Shown piece by piece: positions 30,597-40,389 of a stretch of 40,389 nucleotides of DNA. The translations under genes and the position numbers were made by a program. Source of the stretch: Methylotenera oryzisoli (GTDB lineage: Bacteria; Pseudomonadota; Gammaproteobacteria; Burkholderiales; Methylophilaceae). Below the pieces are notes generated by a model, which did not search any database, was not told the DNA's origin, and worked only from the letters and a program-made list of their open reading frames with translations. Numbering within the stretch: the first letter of the stretch is position 1; each line of letters starts with the position of its first letter. The stretch covers positions 1-40,389 of the forward strand of contig CAMDTL010000013.1 of NCBI GenBank assembly GCA_945907735.1, given 5' to 3'.

Positions 30597-32501
30597 ATGA
30601 ATTTTCCTGATATTTTTGACGTAATTGTGGTTGGCGGTGGCCATGCGGGTACTGAGGCTGCGCTTGCAGCTGCGCGCATGGGGCAAAAAACCTTACTGTT
30701 GACGCACAACATCGAAACATTAGGCCAAATGTCTTGCAACCCCAGTATTGGCGGCATTGGTAAAGGCCATTTAGTTAAAGAAATTGATGCTCTTGGTGGC
30801 GCCATGGCGGCCGCAACGGATGAAGGTGGCATTCAATTTCGTATATTAAACTCATCTAAAGGCCCTGCGGTGCGTGCCACGCGAGCACAAGCAGATCGTA
30901 TTTTATACAAGGCGGCGATTAGAAAAAAGTTAGAAAATCAACCGAATTTGTGGCTATTCCAGCAGGCGGTGGATGACATTATTTTAGACGGCGTGCGCGC
31001 CGCGGGTGTGGTGACGCAAATCGGGTTGCGCTTCAGAGCCAATAGTGTGGTGCTAACAGCGGGTACGTTTTTAGGCGGCTTAATTCATGTGGGCTTGCAA
31101 AATTATAGCGCTGGCCGTGCGGGCGATCCGCCAGCTATTAGCTTGGCTGCACGTTTACGCGAGCTGAGTCTGCCCGCAGGTCGCTTGAAAACTGGCACGC
31201 CACCTCGTATTGATGGCCGCTCAATTAATTATAGTGTGATGCAAGCGCAGTCAGGCGACAATCCAGCGCCAGTATTTTCTTTTTTAGGGACTGCAGCGCA
31301 GCATCCTGCGCAAGTGCCGTGCTGGATTACGCATACCAACGCACGCACGCATGATATTATTCGTAGCGGCTTAGATCGTTCGCCTATGTACACTGGCGTG
31401 ATTGAAGGTGTGGGGCCGCGTTATTGCCCCAGCGTGGAAGATAAAATCCACCGTTTTGCCGATAAAGAATCGCATCAAATATTCTTAGAGCCAGAGGGCT
31501 TAACAACCAACGAAATCTACCCCAACGGTATTTCTACTAGCCTGCCATTTGATATTCAATTGGCGCTGGTGCGCTCAATTAATGGCTTGGAAGGCGCCCA
31601 TATACTGCGCCCTGGCTATGCTATCGAGTATGACTATTATGATCCGCGCGCCTTAAAAAGTAGCTTAGAAACCAAAGCGATTCGAGGTTTGTTTTTTGCT
31701 GGCCAAATTAATGGTACCACTGGGTATGAGGAAGCTGCCGCACAGGGCTTGCTGGCTGGAGCGAACGCCGCGCTCTATGTGCAAGAAAAAGACAGCTGGT
31801 GCCCTGCCCGTGACGAGGCGTATTTGGGTGTGTTGGTGGATGATTTGATTACCACAGGCGTGACGGAACCTTATCGCATGTTTACAAGTCGTGCTGAATA
31901 TCGCCTGCAACTTAGAGAAGATAATGCCGATATGCGTTTAACCGCCAAAGGCCGCGAACTGGGCTTGGTGGATGATGTGCGTTGGGAAGCGTTTAGCCGT
32001 AAGCAAGAGGCGGTGACGCGCGAGCAAGAGCGACTTAAAAAAACCTTCGTGCAGCCAGCCAGTGTTTCACGTGAAACGCAAGCAGCGATTTTAGGTAAGA
32101 TCTTAGAGCATGAATATAGTTTGTTCGAGCTGTTGCGTCGTCCAGAAGTGAGCTACGATGGACTTGCTCAGCTCATGCCGACGACAGAGAGATTGGATGC
32201 AGAGGTGAAAGAGCAAGTTGAAATCGCCGCTAAATATCAAGGCTATATCGATAGGCAAAAAGACGAAATTGCCAGGCAGCGAGGAAGCGAAAGTGCTAAA
32301 TTGGGTGCTGAGATTGATTATGCCGATGTGCATGGCCTAAGCATTGAGGCGCGCCAAAAGTTAATTATGCACAAGCCTGAAACAATAGGTCAAGCGAGCC
32401 GTATTTCTGGCATTACACCAGCCACCATTTCATTGTTATTGGTTTACCTAAAGCGTAGATATAAAAAACAGACTAGCCAAATAAACATTGAGGCGGCATG
32501 A
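30597..32501 (+). CDS. mnmG: tRNA uridine-5-carboxymethylaminomethyl modification enzyme MnmG
   Basis: This 634-residue FAD protein is the partner of MnmE in wobble-uridine modification. The dinucleotide-binding motif [12 protein letters not shown] is at 11-22, followed by [17 protein letters not shown], and the [13 protein letters not shown] and [19 protein letters not shown] signatures lie further on. The C-terminal helical tail is present, and the length is normal. A parS-like palindrome is embedded in the coding sequence at 32063-32078, encoding SVSRET. Its stop overlaps the rsmG ATG. Confidence 0.98.
   Translation: MNFPDIFDVIVVGGGHAGTEAALAAARMGQKTLLLTHNIETLGQMSCNPSIGGIGKGHLVKEIDALGGAMAAATDEGGIQFRILNSSKGPAVRATRAQADRILYKAAIRKKLENQPNLWLFQQAVDDIILDGVRAAGVVTQIGLRFRANSVVLTAGTFLGGLIHVGLQNYSAGRAGDPPAISLAARLRELSLPAGRLKTGTPPRIDGRSINYSVMQAQSGDNPAPVFSFLGTAAQHPAQVPCWITHTNARTHDIIRSGLDRSPMYTGVIEGVGPRYCPSVEDKIHRFADKESHQIFLEPEGLTTNEIYPNGISTSLPFDIQLALVRSINGLEGAHILRPGYAIEYDYYDPRALKSSLETKAIRGLFFAGQINGTTGYEEAAAQGLLAGANAALYVQEKDSWCPARDEAYLGVLVDDLITTGVTEPYRMFTSRAEYRLQLREDNADMRLTAKGRELGLVDDVRWEAFSRKQEAVTREQERLKKTFVQPASVSRETQAAILGKILEHEYSLFELLRRPEVSYDGLAQLMPTTERLDAEVKEQVEIAAKYQGYIDRQKDEIARQRGSESAKLGAEIDYADVHGLSIEARQKLIMHKPETIGQASRISGITPATISLLLVYLKRRYKKQTSQINIEAA
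32063..32078. promoter_or_regulatory. parS-like site inside mnmG
   Basis: TGTTTCACGTGAAACG matches the parS consensus at 15 of 16 positions with the perfect 14-base palindromic core. It is translated as part of mnmG, where the codons read V-S-R-E-T, and lies 1.07 kb before parA. Confidence 0.85.
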
Positions 32502-33133
32502 CGCAGGCAGCGCTGTTGGCAGCAGGCGTTATCGATATGCGTTTGGATGTCTCTGCAGAAACCCAGCTTAAATTGCTGGCTTACTTGGCGCTACTGCAAA
32601 AATGGAACAAGGTATATAACTTAACTGCGGTACGTGATCCGCTGGATATGGCGACACTGCATTTATTAGATAGTTTAAGCGTGCTACCACATGTAAAGAG
32701 TAAAACTTTGTTGGATGTGGGTAGTGGCGGTGGCTTGCCAGGCGTTGTATTAGCGATATGCCTACCAGCTTTGCAAGTGACTACTATAGATACAGTGCAG
32801 AAAAAAGCCATATTTATGCGTCAGGTAAAAGGTGAGTTGGGTTTAGATAATTTGCAGGTAGTGCACGCACGGGTAGAAAACTTTAAGCCCGCTGAAAAGT
32901 TTGAGGCGATTATTTCGCGTGCTTTTTCTGAGCTGGCTTTGTTTGTTAAATTAACCCAGCATCTGCTAGTGGAGAATGGACAATGGTTGGCGATGAAAGG
33001 CCAAGTGCCGCATCATGAGCTGGCGATGGTTGCGCTTGAAAGTTTAAAAATAAAAGTACAGCAAATTATTCCGCTAACAGTGGCGGATTTGGATGCAGAA
33101 CGACATTTGGTAGTTTTAGAGAATAACGGATGA
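32498..33133 (+). CDS. rsmG: 16S rRNA (guanine-527-N7)-methyltransferase
   Basis: This 211-residue SAM-dependent enzyme methylates G527 in the 530 loop of 16S rRNA. The SAM motif [16 protein letters not shown] is at 71-86, and the family pattern [25 protein letters not shown] precedes it at about 36-60. The later [11 protein letters not shown] block is typical. ATG 32498 overlaps the mnmG stop, and the parA ATG overlaps its own stop, so mnmG-rsmG-parA are tightly coupled. Confidence 0.96.
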   Translation: MTQAALLAAGVIDMRLDVSAETQLKLLAYLALLQKWNKVYNLTAVRDPLDMATLHLLDSLSVLPHVKSKTLLDVGSGGGLPGVVLAICLPALQVTTIDTVQKKAIFMRQVKGELGLDNLQVVHARVENFKPAEKFEAIISRAFSELALFVKLTQHLLVENGQWLAMKGQVPHHELAMVALESLKIKVQQIIPLTVADLDAERHLVVLENNG

Positions 33134-33915
33134 AAATATTAGCAATCACGAATCAAAAAGGCGGTGTAGGAAAAACTACCACGTGCGTCAATTTGGCTGC
33201 AAGTTTGGCGGCCAATCATAAAAAGGTGTTGTTGATAGACTTAGACCCGCAAGGAAATGCCAGCACGGGCAGTGGCATAGATAAGGCGCACCTCAAGCAT
33301 AGTATTTATCATGTTTTAATTGGCAAAAAATCACTGACAGAAGTCATTGTAAGCTGCGAAAAAGGGGGTTATCAGATCGCGCCTTCTAATCGCGAACTAG
33401 CGGGTGCCGAGGTGGAACTGGTGAACGAGTTGGCACGCGAAACCCGCTTAAAACAGGCGCTGAATGGCTTGGAGCAAAAATACGATTATGTTTTACTCGA
33501 TTGTCCCCCTGCCCTCAATTTGGCCACGGTTAATGCGCTCACCGCCGCCAATAGCGTGATGATTCCTATGCAATGCGAGTACTACGCGCTGGAAGGCTTG
33601 TCGGATTTGGTGAATACCATTAAAAAGGTGCGCTTAAATTTAAACGCTACTTTAGAAATTGAAGGCTTGCTACGCACTATGTTTGATACGCGCAATATGC
33701 TCGCACAGCAAGTATCGGCGCAACTGGTCAGCCATTTCGGCAATAAAGTTTATAACACCGTAATTCCACGTAATATTCGTTTGGCGGAAGCGCCCAGTTA
33801 CGGTTTGCCTGTGCTGATTTATGATCGCGCATCGCGCGGTGCGCAGGCTTATTTAGAGTTGGCAAAAGAAATAATACTTAAAAATCAAATAGTTAAGGAT
33901 ATAAAGCATGGTTAA
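33130..33915 (+). CDS. parA: Chromosome partitioning ATPase ParA
   Basis: This 261-residue deviant-Walker ATPase drives segregation of the origin region together with ParB and parS. The deviant Walker A motif KGGVGKTT is at 10-17, followed by LLIDLDPQGNASTG, and DYVLLDCPPAL is the Walker B region. The short N-terminus marks it as a chromosomal (Soj-like) rather than plasmid ParA. It overlaps rsmG upstream and parB downstream (8 bases). Confidence 0.97.
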   Translation: MKILAITNQKGGVGKTTTCVNLAASLAANHKKVLLIDLDPQGNASTGSGIDKAHLKHSIYHVLIGKKSLTEVIVSCEKGGYQIAPSNRELAGAEVELVNELARETRLKQALNGLEQKYDYVLLDCPPALNLATVNALTAANSVMIPMQCEYYALEGLSDLVNTIKKVRLNLNATLEIEGLLRTMFDTRNMLAQQVSAQLVSHFGNKVYNTVIPRNIRLAEAPSYGLPVLIYDRASRGAQAYLELAKEIILKNQIVKDIKHG

Positions 33916-34753
33916 ACTAAAAGGCTTGGGGCGTGGCTTGGATGCTTTATTAGCAAACGACGATGAGACGATTGATGCGGAAGGCATGCAGCGCATGTTG
34001 AATGTGGCGCAGCTACAGCCTGGGAAATACCAGCCTCGTAGCCACATGGATGCGGCTGCTTTGCAAACACTGGCGGATTCGATTAAAAACCAGGGCATTA
34101 TGCAACCTATTTTGGTGCGTGAAGTGGGTGTAGGTAAATTTGAAATTATCGCGGGTGAGCGTCGCTGGCGTGCCGGCCAACTTGCTGGTTTGACGCAAGT
34201 GCCGGTGTTGGTGCGAGATATTGCCGATGAATCTGCGCTAGCAATGGCACTGATTGAGAATATTCAGCGCGAAAATTTAAACCCGCTAGAAGAGGCGCAA
34301 GGCATCAAACGCTTGATTGATGAATTTGCTATGACGCATGAAAAAGCAGCCGAGGCGGTGGGCCGTTCGCGCACAGCAGTTTCGAATATACTGCGCTTGC
34401 TAAGCTTAACCCATGCTGTGCAAGATTTGTTAATGCAAAATAAATTGGACATGGGTCATGCGCGGGCGCTGATAGGTTTAGAGACTGCGCAACAAATTAT
34501 GCTAGCCAATAAAATTGTGCAACAACAGTTATCTGTGCGCGATGTAGAAAATTTAGTTAAAAAATTAGGCGCAGAAGCACAAACACACAAAACCAGTGTC
34601 AATCGCGACGTTTTGGCCTTGCAAAACAGCTTAAGCGAAAAAATTGGTGCAAGCGTGAGTATTGCTGCAAAGGCAAACGGCTCAGGTACGCTAAAAATTA
34701 ATTACTCTAACTTAGACCAGCTAGATGAGATCATAAAAAAAATATCTCGCTAA
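33908..34753 (+). CDS. parB: Chromosome partitioning protein ParB
   Basis: This 281-residue protein binds parS and spreads along DNA using CTP. The N-terminal MVKLKGLGRGLDALLA is the ParA-activating start; then come the CTPase/sulfiredoxin-like domain with GKYQPRSHMD and the GERRWRAGQLAGL motif, and a helix-turn-helix with MTHEKAAEAVGRSRTAVSNILRLL. The C-terminal dimerisation region is present. Two parS-like sites lie upstream in and before mnmG. Its ATG lies within the end of parA. Confidence 0.97.
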   Translation: MVKLKGLGRGLDALLANDDETIDAEGMQRMLNVAQLQPGKYQPRSHMDAAALQTLADSIKNQGIMQPILVREVGVGKFEIIAGERRWRAGQLAGLTQVPVLVRDIADESALAMALIENIQRENLNPLEEAQGIKRLIDEFAMTHEKAAEAVGRSRTAVSNILRLLSLTHAVQDLLMQNKLDMGHARALIGLETAQQIMLANKIVQQQLSVRDVENLVKKLGAEAQTHKTSVNRDVLALQNSLSEKIGASVSIAAKANGSGTLKINYSNLDQLDEIIKKISR

Positions 34754-34865
34754 GTACTTATTAAGCTTGACTAAAATTGCGTAATAATTCAAAATCGCGG
34801 ACTTTGCTAAAATAGCTTTCAAAAGCAAGTAATTGTTTTGGTTTTTGAAACATGGTTAAACGGGA

Positions 34866-35255
34866 ATGAAAGCTTTGGTAGAAACTACAGCTAGTATTTT
34901 TAGCAAAATGTTGCGATTACAAGTCATCGCAACCGCAGTAGTCGCGATCATAGCACTCGTATTATCAGGTTCTAGCGCAGCTATATCAGCAGCGATTGGC
35001 GGCGCGGCAGTAATCATAGGTGCTTTTTTTGCAGCCAAAATTGCACAAAAAAATAAAAAAAATGCGACGGCAGTGTTAATTAACTTGCTAAAAGCAGAAG
35101 CGGTAAAAGTTGTGGTGATTATTACGTTGTTATTCATCACATTTAAAATATATGAGCAATTAGTGCCTTTCGCGCTTATTGCAGGTTTGGCGGCCGCAGC
35201 TTTAATATCTGGCGCGGCAATGAGCAAGCTTAATAAAACAGACATAGAAATATAA
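34866..35255 (+). CDS. atpI: ATP synthase subunit I
   Basis: This 129-residue membrane protein has four hydrophobic segments (about 19-34, 36-56, 79-94 and 101-118), the layout of F0 subunit I, which helps assemble the c-ring. Sequence conservation in this family is low, so the call leans on topology and on its position at the head of the atp operon, 36 bases before atpB. Promoter elements in the 112 bases after parB are unclear; TAAAAT near 34808 could be a -10 box. Confidence 0.82.
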   Translation: MKALVETTASIFSKMLRLQVIATAVVAIIALVLSGSSAAISAAIGGAAVIIGAFFAAKIAQKNKKNATAVLINLLKAEAVKVVVIITLLFITFKIYEQLVPFALIAGLAAAALISGAAMSKLNKTDIEI

Positions 35256-35263
35256 GCAATTAA

Positions 35264-36166
<903 letters not shown>

Positions 36167-36216
36167 AAGTTTGTAGTTAGTTTTAAATTAGTAAGTTGTT
36201 GTAATTTAATTTTTGA

Positions 36217-36495
<279 letters not shown>

Positions 36496-36559
36496 TTAGC
36501 CTCAATAGATTTGGCTTCAATAAAAGCTAAATTAAACGACTTAAATATTGGAGTAAGTA

Positions 36560-37030
36560 ATGAACATTAACTTTACACTTATCGCACAGGCCATTGCATT
36601 TGCTGTGTTGATTTGGTTCACAGTGAAATTCGTTTGGCCGCCGTTGTTAAAAGCGATTGAAGCACGCCAAAAGGAAATTGCAGATGGTTTGGCCGCAGCA
36701 TCAGAAGGCAGAAGTGCTTTAGAAGTTGCAGCAAAAAAATCTGAAGTCACATTGAACGAAGCCAAACAAAAAGCCAGTGAGATTATTGGCCAAGCAGAAA
36801 AGCGCGCTTCACAAATTGTAGAAGAAGCTAAAGGCAATGCCAAAGTTGAAGGCGAGCGCATCTTAGCAGGCGCTAAAGCGGAGATCGACCAAGAAGTAAA
36901 CCGTGCAAAAGAAGGCTTGCGTGCACAAGTATCTAGTTTGGCTGTTGCCGGCGCTGAGAAAATTTTGCGTAAAGAAATTGATGCAAAAGCACACTCTGAC
37001 ATGCTTTCAAAACTTGCGGCGGAGCTATGA
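36560..37030 (+). CDS. atpF: ATP synthase F0 subunit b
   Basis: This 156-residue peripheral stalk subunit has one N-terminal membrane helix ([18 protein letters not shown], residues 3-20) with the usual [18 protein letters not shown] transition, then a long charged coiled coil rich in Ala, Glu and Lys. The length equals the E. coli protein. Spacers of 64 bases upstream and 39 downstream separate it from atpE and atpH. Confidence 0.97.
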   Translation: MNINFTLIAQAIAFAVLIWFTVKFVWPPLLKAIEARQKEIADGLAAASEGRSALEVAAKKSEVTLNEAKQKASEIIGQAEKRASQIVEEAKGNAKVEGERILAGAKAEIDQEVNRAKEGLRAQVSSLAVAGAEKILRKEIDAKAHSDMLSKLAAEL

Positions 37031-37069
37031 TTTTAAATAAGGACAACGTTTTGATTAAGGACAAGCTCA

Positions 37070-37606
37070 ATGGCTGAAATATCAACCATCGCACGGCCTT
37101 ATGCGGTAGCGGCTTATAAGCTTGGTAAGGAGCAAAAGGCGCTTGCCAAGTGGTCTGACATGCTGGATTTTGCAACCCAAGTTGCAATTGACGCCAAGAT
37201 GCAAGCTTATATTAACGACCCAAAGGTGGTCGCCAGTGATTTGCAAACTACTTTTTTAAAAGTGTGTGGCGATAAGCTCAATGAAAATGCGCAAAATTTA
37301 ATCAAAGTTTTGATTGAATATGGTCGTTTATCAATTTTGCCAGCCATCACCACAGCGTTTGAAGAACTTAAAGCGCAAGATGAAGGCGTGTTAGAAGCGC
37401 AAATTATCTCAGCCTCAAAATTAAGCGCGGCAGAAACTAAAGACTTAGTAAAACGCTTAGAAGAAAAATTCGACAAAAAAGTTGAAGCTACGGTTTCGGT
37501 CGATGCTGAAATGATTGGCGGCATTAAAATTATTGTTGGCGATACCGTAATCGACGCGTCCGTCAAAACTCAGTTACAAAATTTAGCCTACACGCTTACC
37601 GCATAG
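37070..37606 (+). CDS. atpH: ATP synthase F1 subunit delta
   Basis: This 178-residue protein joins the peripheral stalk to the F1 head. It starts MAEISTIARPYAVAAYKLG, the standard delta beginning, and contains the C-terminal motif EMIGGIKIIVGDTVIDASVKTQLQ near 147-170. Length and place in the operon agree. Confidence 0.96.
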   Translation: MAEISTIARPYAVAAYKLGKEQKALAKWSDMLDFATQVAIDAKMQAYINDPKVVASDLQTTFLKVCGDKLNENAQNLIKVLIEYGRLSILPAITTAFEELKAQDEGVLEAQIISASKLSAAETKDLVKRLEEKFDKKVEATVSVDAEMIGGIKIIVGDTVIDASVKTQLQNLAYTLTA

Positions 37607-37650
37607 GCATAGACACTAAAATTTAGGCAAAGAAAACATTAGGAGCCACA

Positions 37651-39192
37651 ATGCAGTTATCCACATCAGAAATCAGTGAACTGATTAAAAGCAGATTAGA
37701 AAATTTTTCGACCTCAGCTGAAGCACGTACCCAAGGCACAGTAATTTCAGTGACTGACGGTATTGTACGTATTCACGGTCTTTCAAACGTAATGGCGGGA
37801 GAGATGATCGAGTTCCCTGGCAATACATTTGGTTTGGCTCTTAACCTAGAGCGTGACTCAGTAGGTGCAGTGGTTTTGGGTGATTACGAGCACATTACCG
37901 AAGGCGATACCGTTAAATGTACTGGTCGTATTTTGGAAGTGCCAGTCGGCCCAGAGTTGATTGGCCGCGTAGTGAACGCATTGGGCCAGCCGATTGACGG
38001 CAAAGGCCCTGTCAACGCCAAGATGACGGACAAAATTGAAAAAGTTGCGCCAGGCGTAATTGCACGTAAATCGGTGTCACAACCAGTGCAAACTGGTTTG
38101 AAATCTGTAGACTCTATGGTGCCAGTAGGCCGCGGTCAACGTGAGCTGATCATTGGTGACCGTCAAACAGGTAAAACAGCGGTAGCGGTGGATGCCATCA
38201 TCAACCAAAAAGGTCAAAACATGACCTGTGTTTATGTGGCGATTGGTCAAAAAGCTTCTACGATTGCTAACGTGGTACGTAAATTAGAAGAAAACGGCGC
38301 GATGGCTTACACCATCGTTGTTGCGGCTGCCGCTTCTGATTCCGCAGCATTGCAATTCTTGGCACCATACGCGGGTTGTACCATGGGTGAATATTTCCGT
38401 GACCGCGGTGAAGATGCCTTGATTGTTTATGATGATTTGACCAAACAAGCGATTGCTTACCGTCAAATTTCATTGCTATTACGTCGTCCACCAGGCCGTG
38501 AGGCTTACCCAGGTGACGTGTTCTACATCCACTCACGTTTGTTAGAGCGCGCTGCTCGTGTTAACGAAGAGTATGTAGAGAAATTCACAGAAGGCAAGGT
38601 TAAAGGTAAAACTGGTTCATTGACTGCATTACCAGTGATTGAAACAGCTGCTGGTGACGTTTCAGCATTCGTTCCAACCAACGTGATTTCTATTACCGAT
38701 GGTCAGATCTTCTTGGAAACGGACTTGTTCAACGCCGGTATTCGTCCAGCGATTAACGCTGGTATTTCAGTATCTCGCGTGGGTGGTGCAGCACAAACTA
38801 AAGTAATTAAAAAACTAGGTGGCGGTGTACGTCTAGCATTAGCGCAATACCGTGAATTGGCTGCGTTTGCGCAGTTCGCCTCAGACTTGGACGAAGCAAC
38901 CCGTAAACAATTAGACCGCGGTCGTATGTTTACTGAGTTGATGAAACAAGCGCAGTACGCACCATTGAGCGTGTCAAACATGGCGATTACTTTGCTAGCA
39001 GCAAATAAGGGCTACTTTGATGATGTGCCAACCAATAAAGTGTTAGGGTTTGAAAATGCGTTGCATGGATTTATGGGCTCAAAATACAAAAAACTCATGG
39101 AAGGTATTGAATCAAGTAAAGACTTGAGTGGCGATAACGAGAAAGCGGTTGAAGCAGCAATTCAAGACTTCAAAGCGACTAATGCGTACTAA
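37651..39192 (+). CDS. atpA: ATP synthase F1 subunit alpha
   Basis: This 513-residue regulatory nucleotide-binding subunit has Walker A GDRQTGKT at 169-176 and the catalytic-interface arginine region [10 protein letters not shown] represented by [10 protein letters not shown] near 373. The length matches E. coli exactly. AGGAG lies before the ATG. It is separated from atpG by 25 bases. Confidence 0.98.
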   Translation: MQLSTSEISELIKSRLENFSTSAEARTQGTVISVTDGIVRIHGLSNVMAGEMIEFPGNTFGLALNLERDSVGAVVLGDYEHITEGDTVKCTGRILEVPVGPELIGRVVNALGQPIDGKGPVNAKMTDKIEKVAPGVIARKSVSQPVQTGLKSVDSMVPVGRGQRELIIGDRQTGKTAVAVDAIINQKGQNMTCVYVAIGQKASTIANVVRKLEENGAMAYTIVVAAAASDSAALQFLAPYAGCTMGEYFRDRGEDALIVYDDLTKQAIAYRQISLLLRRPPGREAYPGDVFYIHSRLLERAARVNEEYVEKFTEGKVKGKTGSLTALPVIETAAGDVSAFVPTNVISITDGQIFLETDLFNAGIRPAINAGISVSRVGGAAQTKVIKKLGGGVRLALAQYRELAAFAQFASDLDEATRKQLDRGRMFTELMKQAQYAPLSVSNMAITLLAANKGYFDDVPTNKVLGFENALHGFMGSKYKKLMEGIESSKDLSGDNEKAVEAAIQDFKATNAY

Positions 39193-39217
39193 TTCATCGA
39201 CTATCTAGGACACTAAA

Positions 39218-40156
39218 ATGGCTGGTAGTAAAGAGATTAGAACCAAGATTAAGTCGGTAGAAAATACCCGCAAGATCACCAAAGCGATGGAGATGGTGGC
39301 AGCTTCTAAAATGCGTAAAGCGCAGGACAGAATGCGTGCTTCACGTCCTTACGCTGATAAAATTCGCAACGTGGCGGCACATTTGTCATATGCAAACCCA
39401 GAGTATAAACACCCGTTTTTAATTAAGCGCGATGTAGTTAAAACGGTTGGTTTGATTGTGGTGAGCTCAGATAAAGGTCTGTGTGGTGGTTTAAATACCA
39501 ATATGCTGCGCTTATCTGTGAATCAGATGAAAGCTTGGGAATCCGAAGGCAAAAAAATTGCTGTGAGTGCGGTGGGTAATAAAGGCTTTAGCTTTATGTT
39601 GCGTGTTGGCGCAGACGTGAAATCTCACATTACAGGTTTAGGTGATGTGCCGCATCTCGAGACTTTGATTGGTACGATTAAAGTGATGCTAGATGCATAC
39701 ACTGCTGGTGAGATTGATCAGCTGTATATTTGTTACACCAAATTTATCAATACCATGAAACAAGAGCCAGTAATGCAACAATTGTTGCCATTGAGTGATG
39801 AGCATTTAGGTGTACACCCGCATCATGAAAAAGTTGAGCCTTTATCAACCAGTGGCGTAATCAAAGGCGCGGTTAACGTTGGTATTGCAAAAGGTCATTG
39901 GGATTACATCTACGAGCCCGAAGCACAGCCAGTGATTGATGAATTGGTGGTGCGTTATATTGAATCATTGATTTACAATGCAGTTGCAGAGAATATGGCT
40001 TCAGAGCAATCGTCTCGTATGGTGGCGATGAAATCAGCATCTGATAACGCGAAGAGCGTGATTGGCGAATTGAAACTGGTTTACAACAAAGCGCGACAAG
40101 CGGCGATTACCAAAGAAATCTCAGAGATTGTTGGCGGTGCGGCAGCGGTAGCTTAA
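39218..40156 (+). CDS. atpG: ATP synthase F1 subunit gamma, with an extra segment
   Basis: This central rotor shaft subunit is 312 residues long, compared with about 287-290 in most proteobacteria. The N-terminal helix ([20 protein letters not shown]), the [11 protein letters not shown] motif at 83-93 and the C-terminal [15 protein letters not shown] region are all normal. The surplus lies at about 194-226, between [17 protein letters not shown] and WDYIYEP, a surface stretch including [15 protein letters not shown]. The frame is uninterrupted and both flanks align, so it is a real insertion rather than an error. Confidence 0.96.
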   Translation: MAGSKEIRTKIKSVENTRKITKAMEMVAASKMRKAQDRMRASRPYADKIRNVAAHLSYANPEYKHPFLIKRDVVKTVGLIVVSSDKGLCGGLNTNMLRLSVNQMKAWESEGKKIAVSAVGNKGFSFMLRVGADVKSHITGLGDVPHLETLIGTIKVMLDAYTAGEIDQLYICYTKFINTMKQEPVMQQLLPLSDEHLGVHPHHEKVEPLSTSGVIKGAVNVGIAKGHWDYIYEPEAQPVIDELVVRYIESLIYNAVAENMASEQSSRMVAMKSASDNAKSVIGELKLVYNKARQAAITKEISEIVGGAAAVA

Positions 40157-40215
40157 GCATTAAATATAAATATTGAATTTAATTAAATCTGACTAAAAGA
40201 AGTTAGGAATAGCAA

Positions 40216-40389
40216 ATGGCAAAAGTAGCTCAAAGTAAAGAAACCCAAGTAAAAGTAGGTAAAGTGGTGCAATGTATTGGTGCGGTGGTGGATGTGGAAT
40301 TTCCACGCGACCAAATGCCAAAAGTATTTGATGCATTGATTATTGATGACAAAAACTCGCAAGCAGAAGCGGGTTTAACGTTAGAAGTG
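40216..40389 (+). CDS. atpD: ATP synthase F1 subunit beta, N-terminal part
   Basis: The first 58 codons of the catalytic beta subunit, cut by the window edge. After a short polar leader ([13 protein letters not shown]) the typical [23 protein letters not shown] and VFDALIID blocks follow. The leader is about eight residues longer than in E. coli. TTAGGA upstream of the ATG serves as ribosome-binding site. It is the expected gene after atpG; atpC should follow outside the window. Confidence 0.95.
   Translation, partial: MAKVAQSKETQVKVGKVVQCIGAVVDVEFPRDQMPKVFDALIIDDKNSQAEAGLTLEV

Overview
The window is a chromosomal replication-origin neighbourhood from a betaproteobacterium, most likely a Methylophilaceae methylotroph of the Methylotenera type. 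Three things point there: the proteins read as betaproteobacterial, the DNA is fairly AT-rich, and there is a small stand-alone pqqA gene for the precursor of PQQ, the cofactor of methanol dehydrogenases. The genus is an inference from memory, not a search result.

Left part (1-9300). After an unidentified open frame at the left edge come yicC (minus), then rph-rdgB-hemW (plus, tightly coupled), argH (minus), hemC-hemD (plus), and a minus-strand pair of a 2Fe-2S/FAD reductase and fxsA. Two gaps in this otherwise conserved order hold gene wreckage. Between yicC and rph are short broken frames that may come from a Ser/Thr kinase. Between argH and hemC are what look like the N-terminus of an AlgZ-type sensor kinase and, facing it, a membrane-helix protein.

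Middle (9379-20593). This runs dsbD and a TlpA-like thioredoxin (cytochrome c / periplasmic thiol chemistry), aroQ-accB-accC-prmA-zinc ribbon protein (one plus-strand run ending in a clear terminator), then pqqA with its own ribosome-binding site and terminator. A divergent oxyR-katG pair has an OxyR-like palindrome between the genes. A strong terminator, a dispersed-repeat-like element, a rubredoxin and an ExoD-family membrane protein follow.

Origin region (20690-34753). gyrB, dnaN and dnaA run leftward. rpmH, rnpA, yidD, yidC, mnmE, mnmG, rsmG, parA and parB run rightward. The dnaA-rpmH gap has a perfect DnaA box and AT-rich DNA and is the likely origin. Two parS-like palindromes, one upstream of mnmG and one inside it, sit next to parAB. 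A frameshifted DUF1508 (YegP-like) remnant lies between mnmE and mnmG.

Right end (34866-40389). The ATP synthase operon atpI-B-E-F-H-A-G-D; atpD is cut by the window edge. The gamma subunit carries an apparent extra segment.

I found no CRISPR array, insertion sequence, prophage or obviously new multi-gene system. The most interesting material is between the genes: several decayed genes, the orphan pqqA, the parS pair, the oxyR-katG operator and a long stem-loop between rpmH and rnpA.
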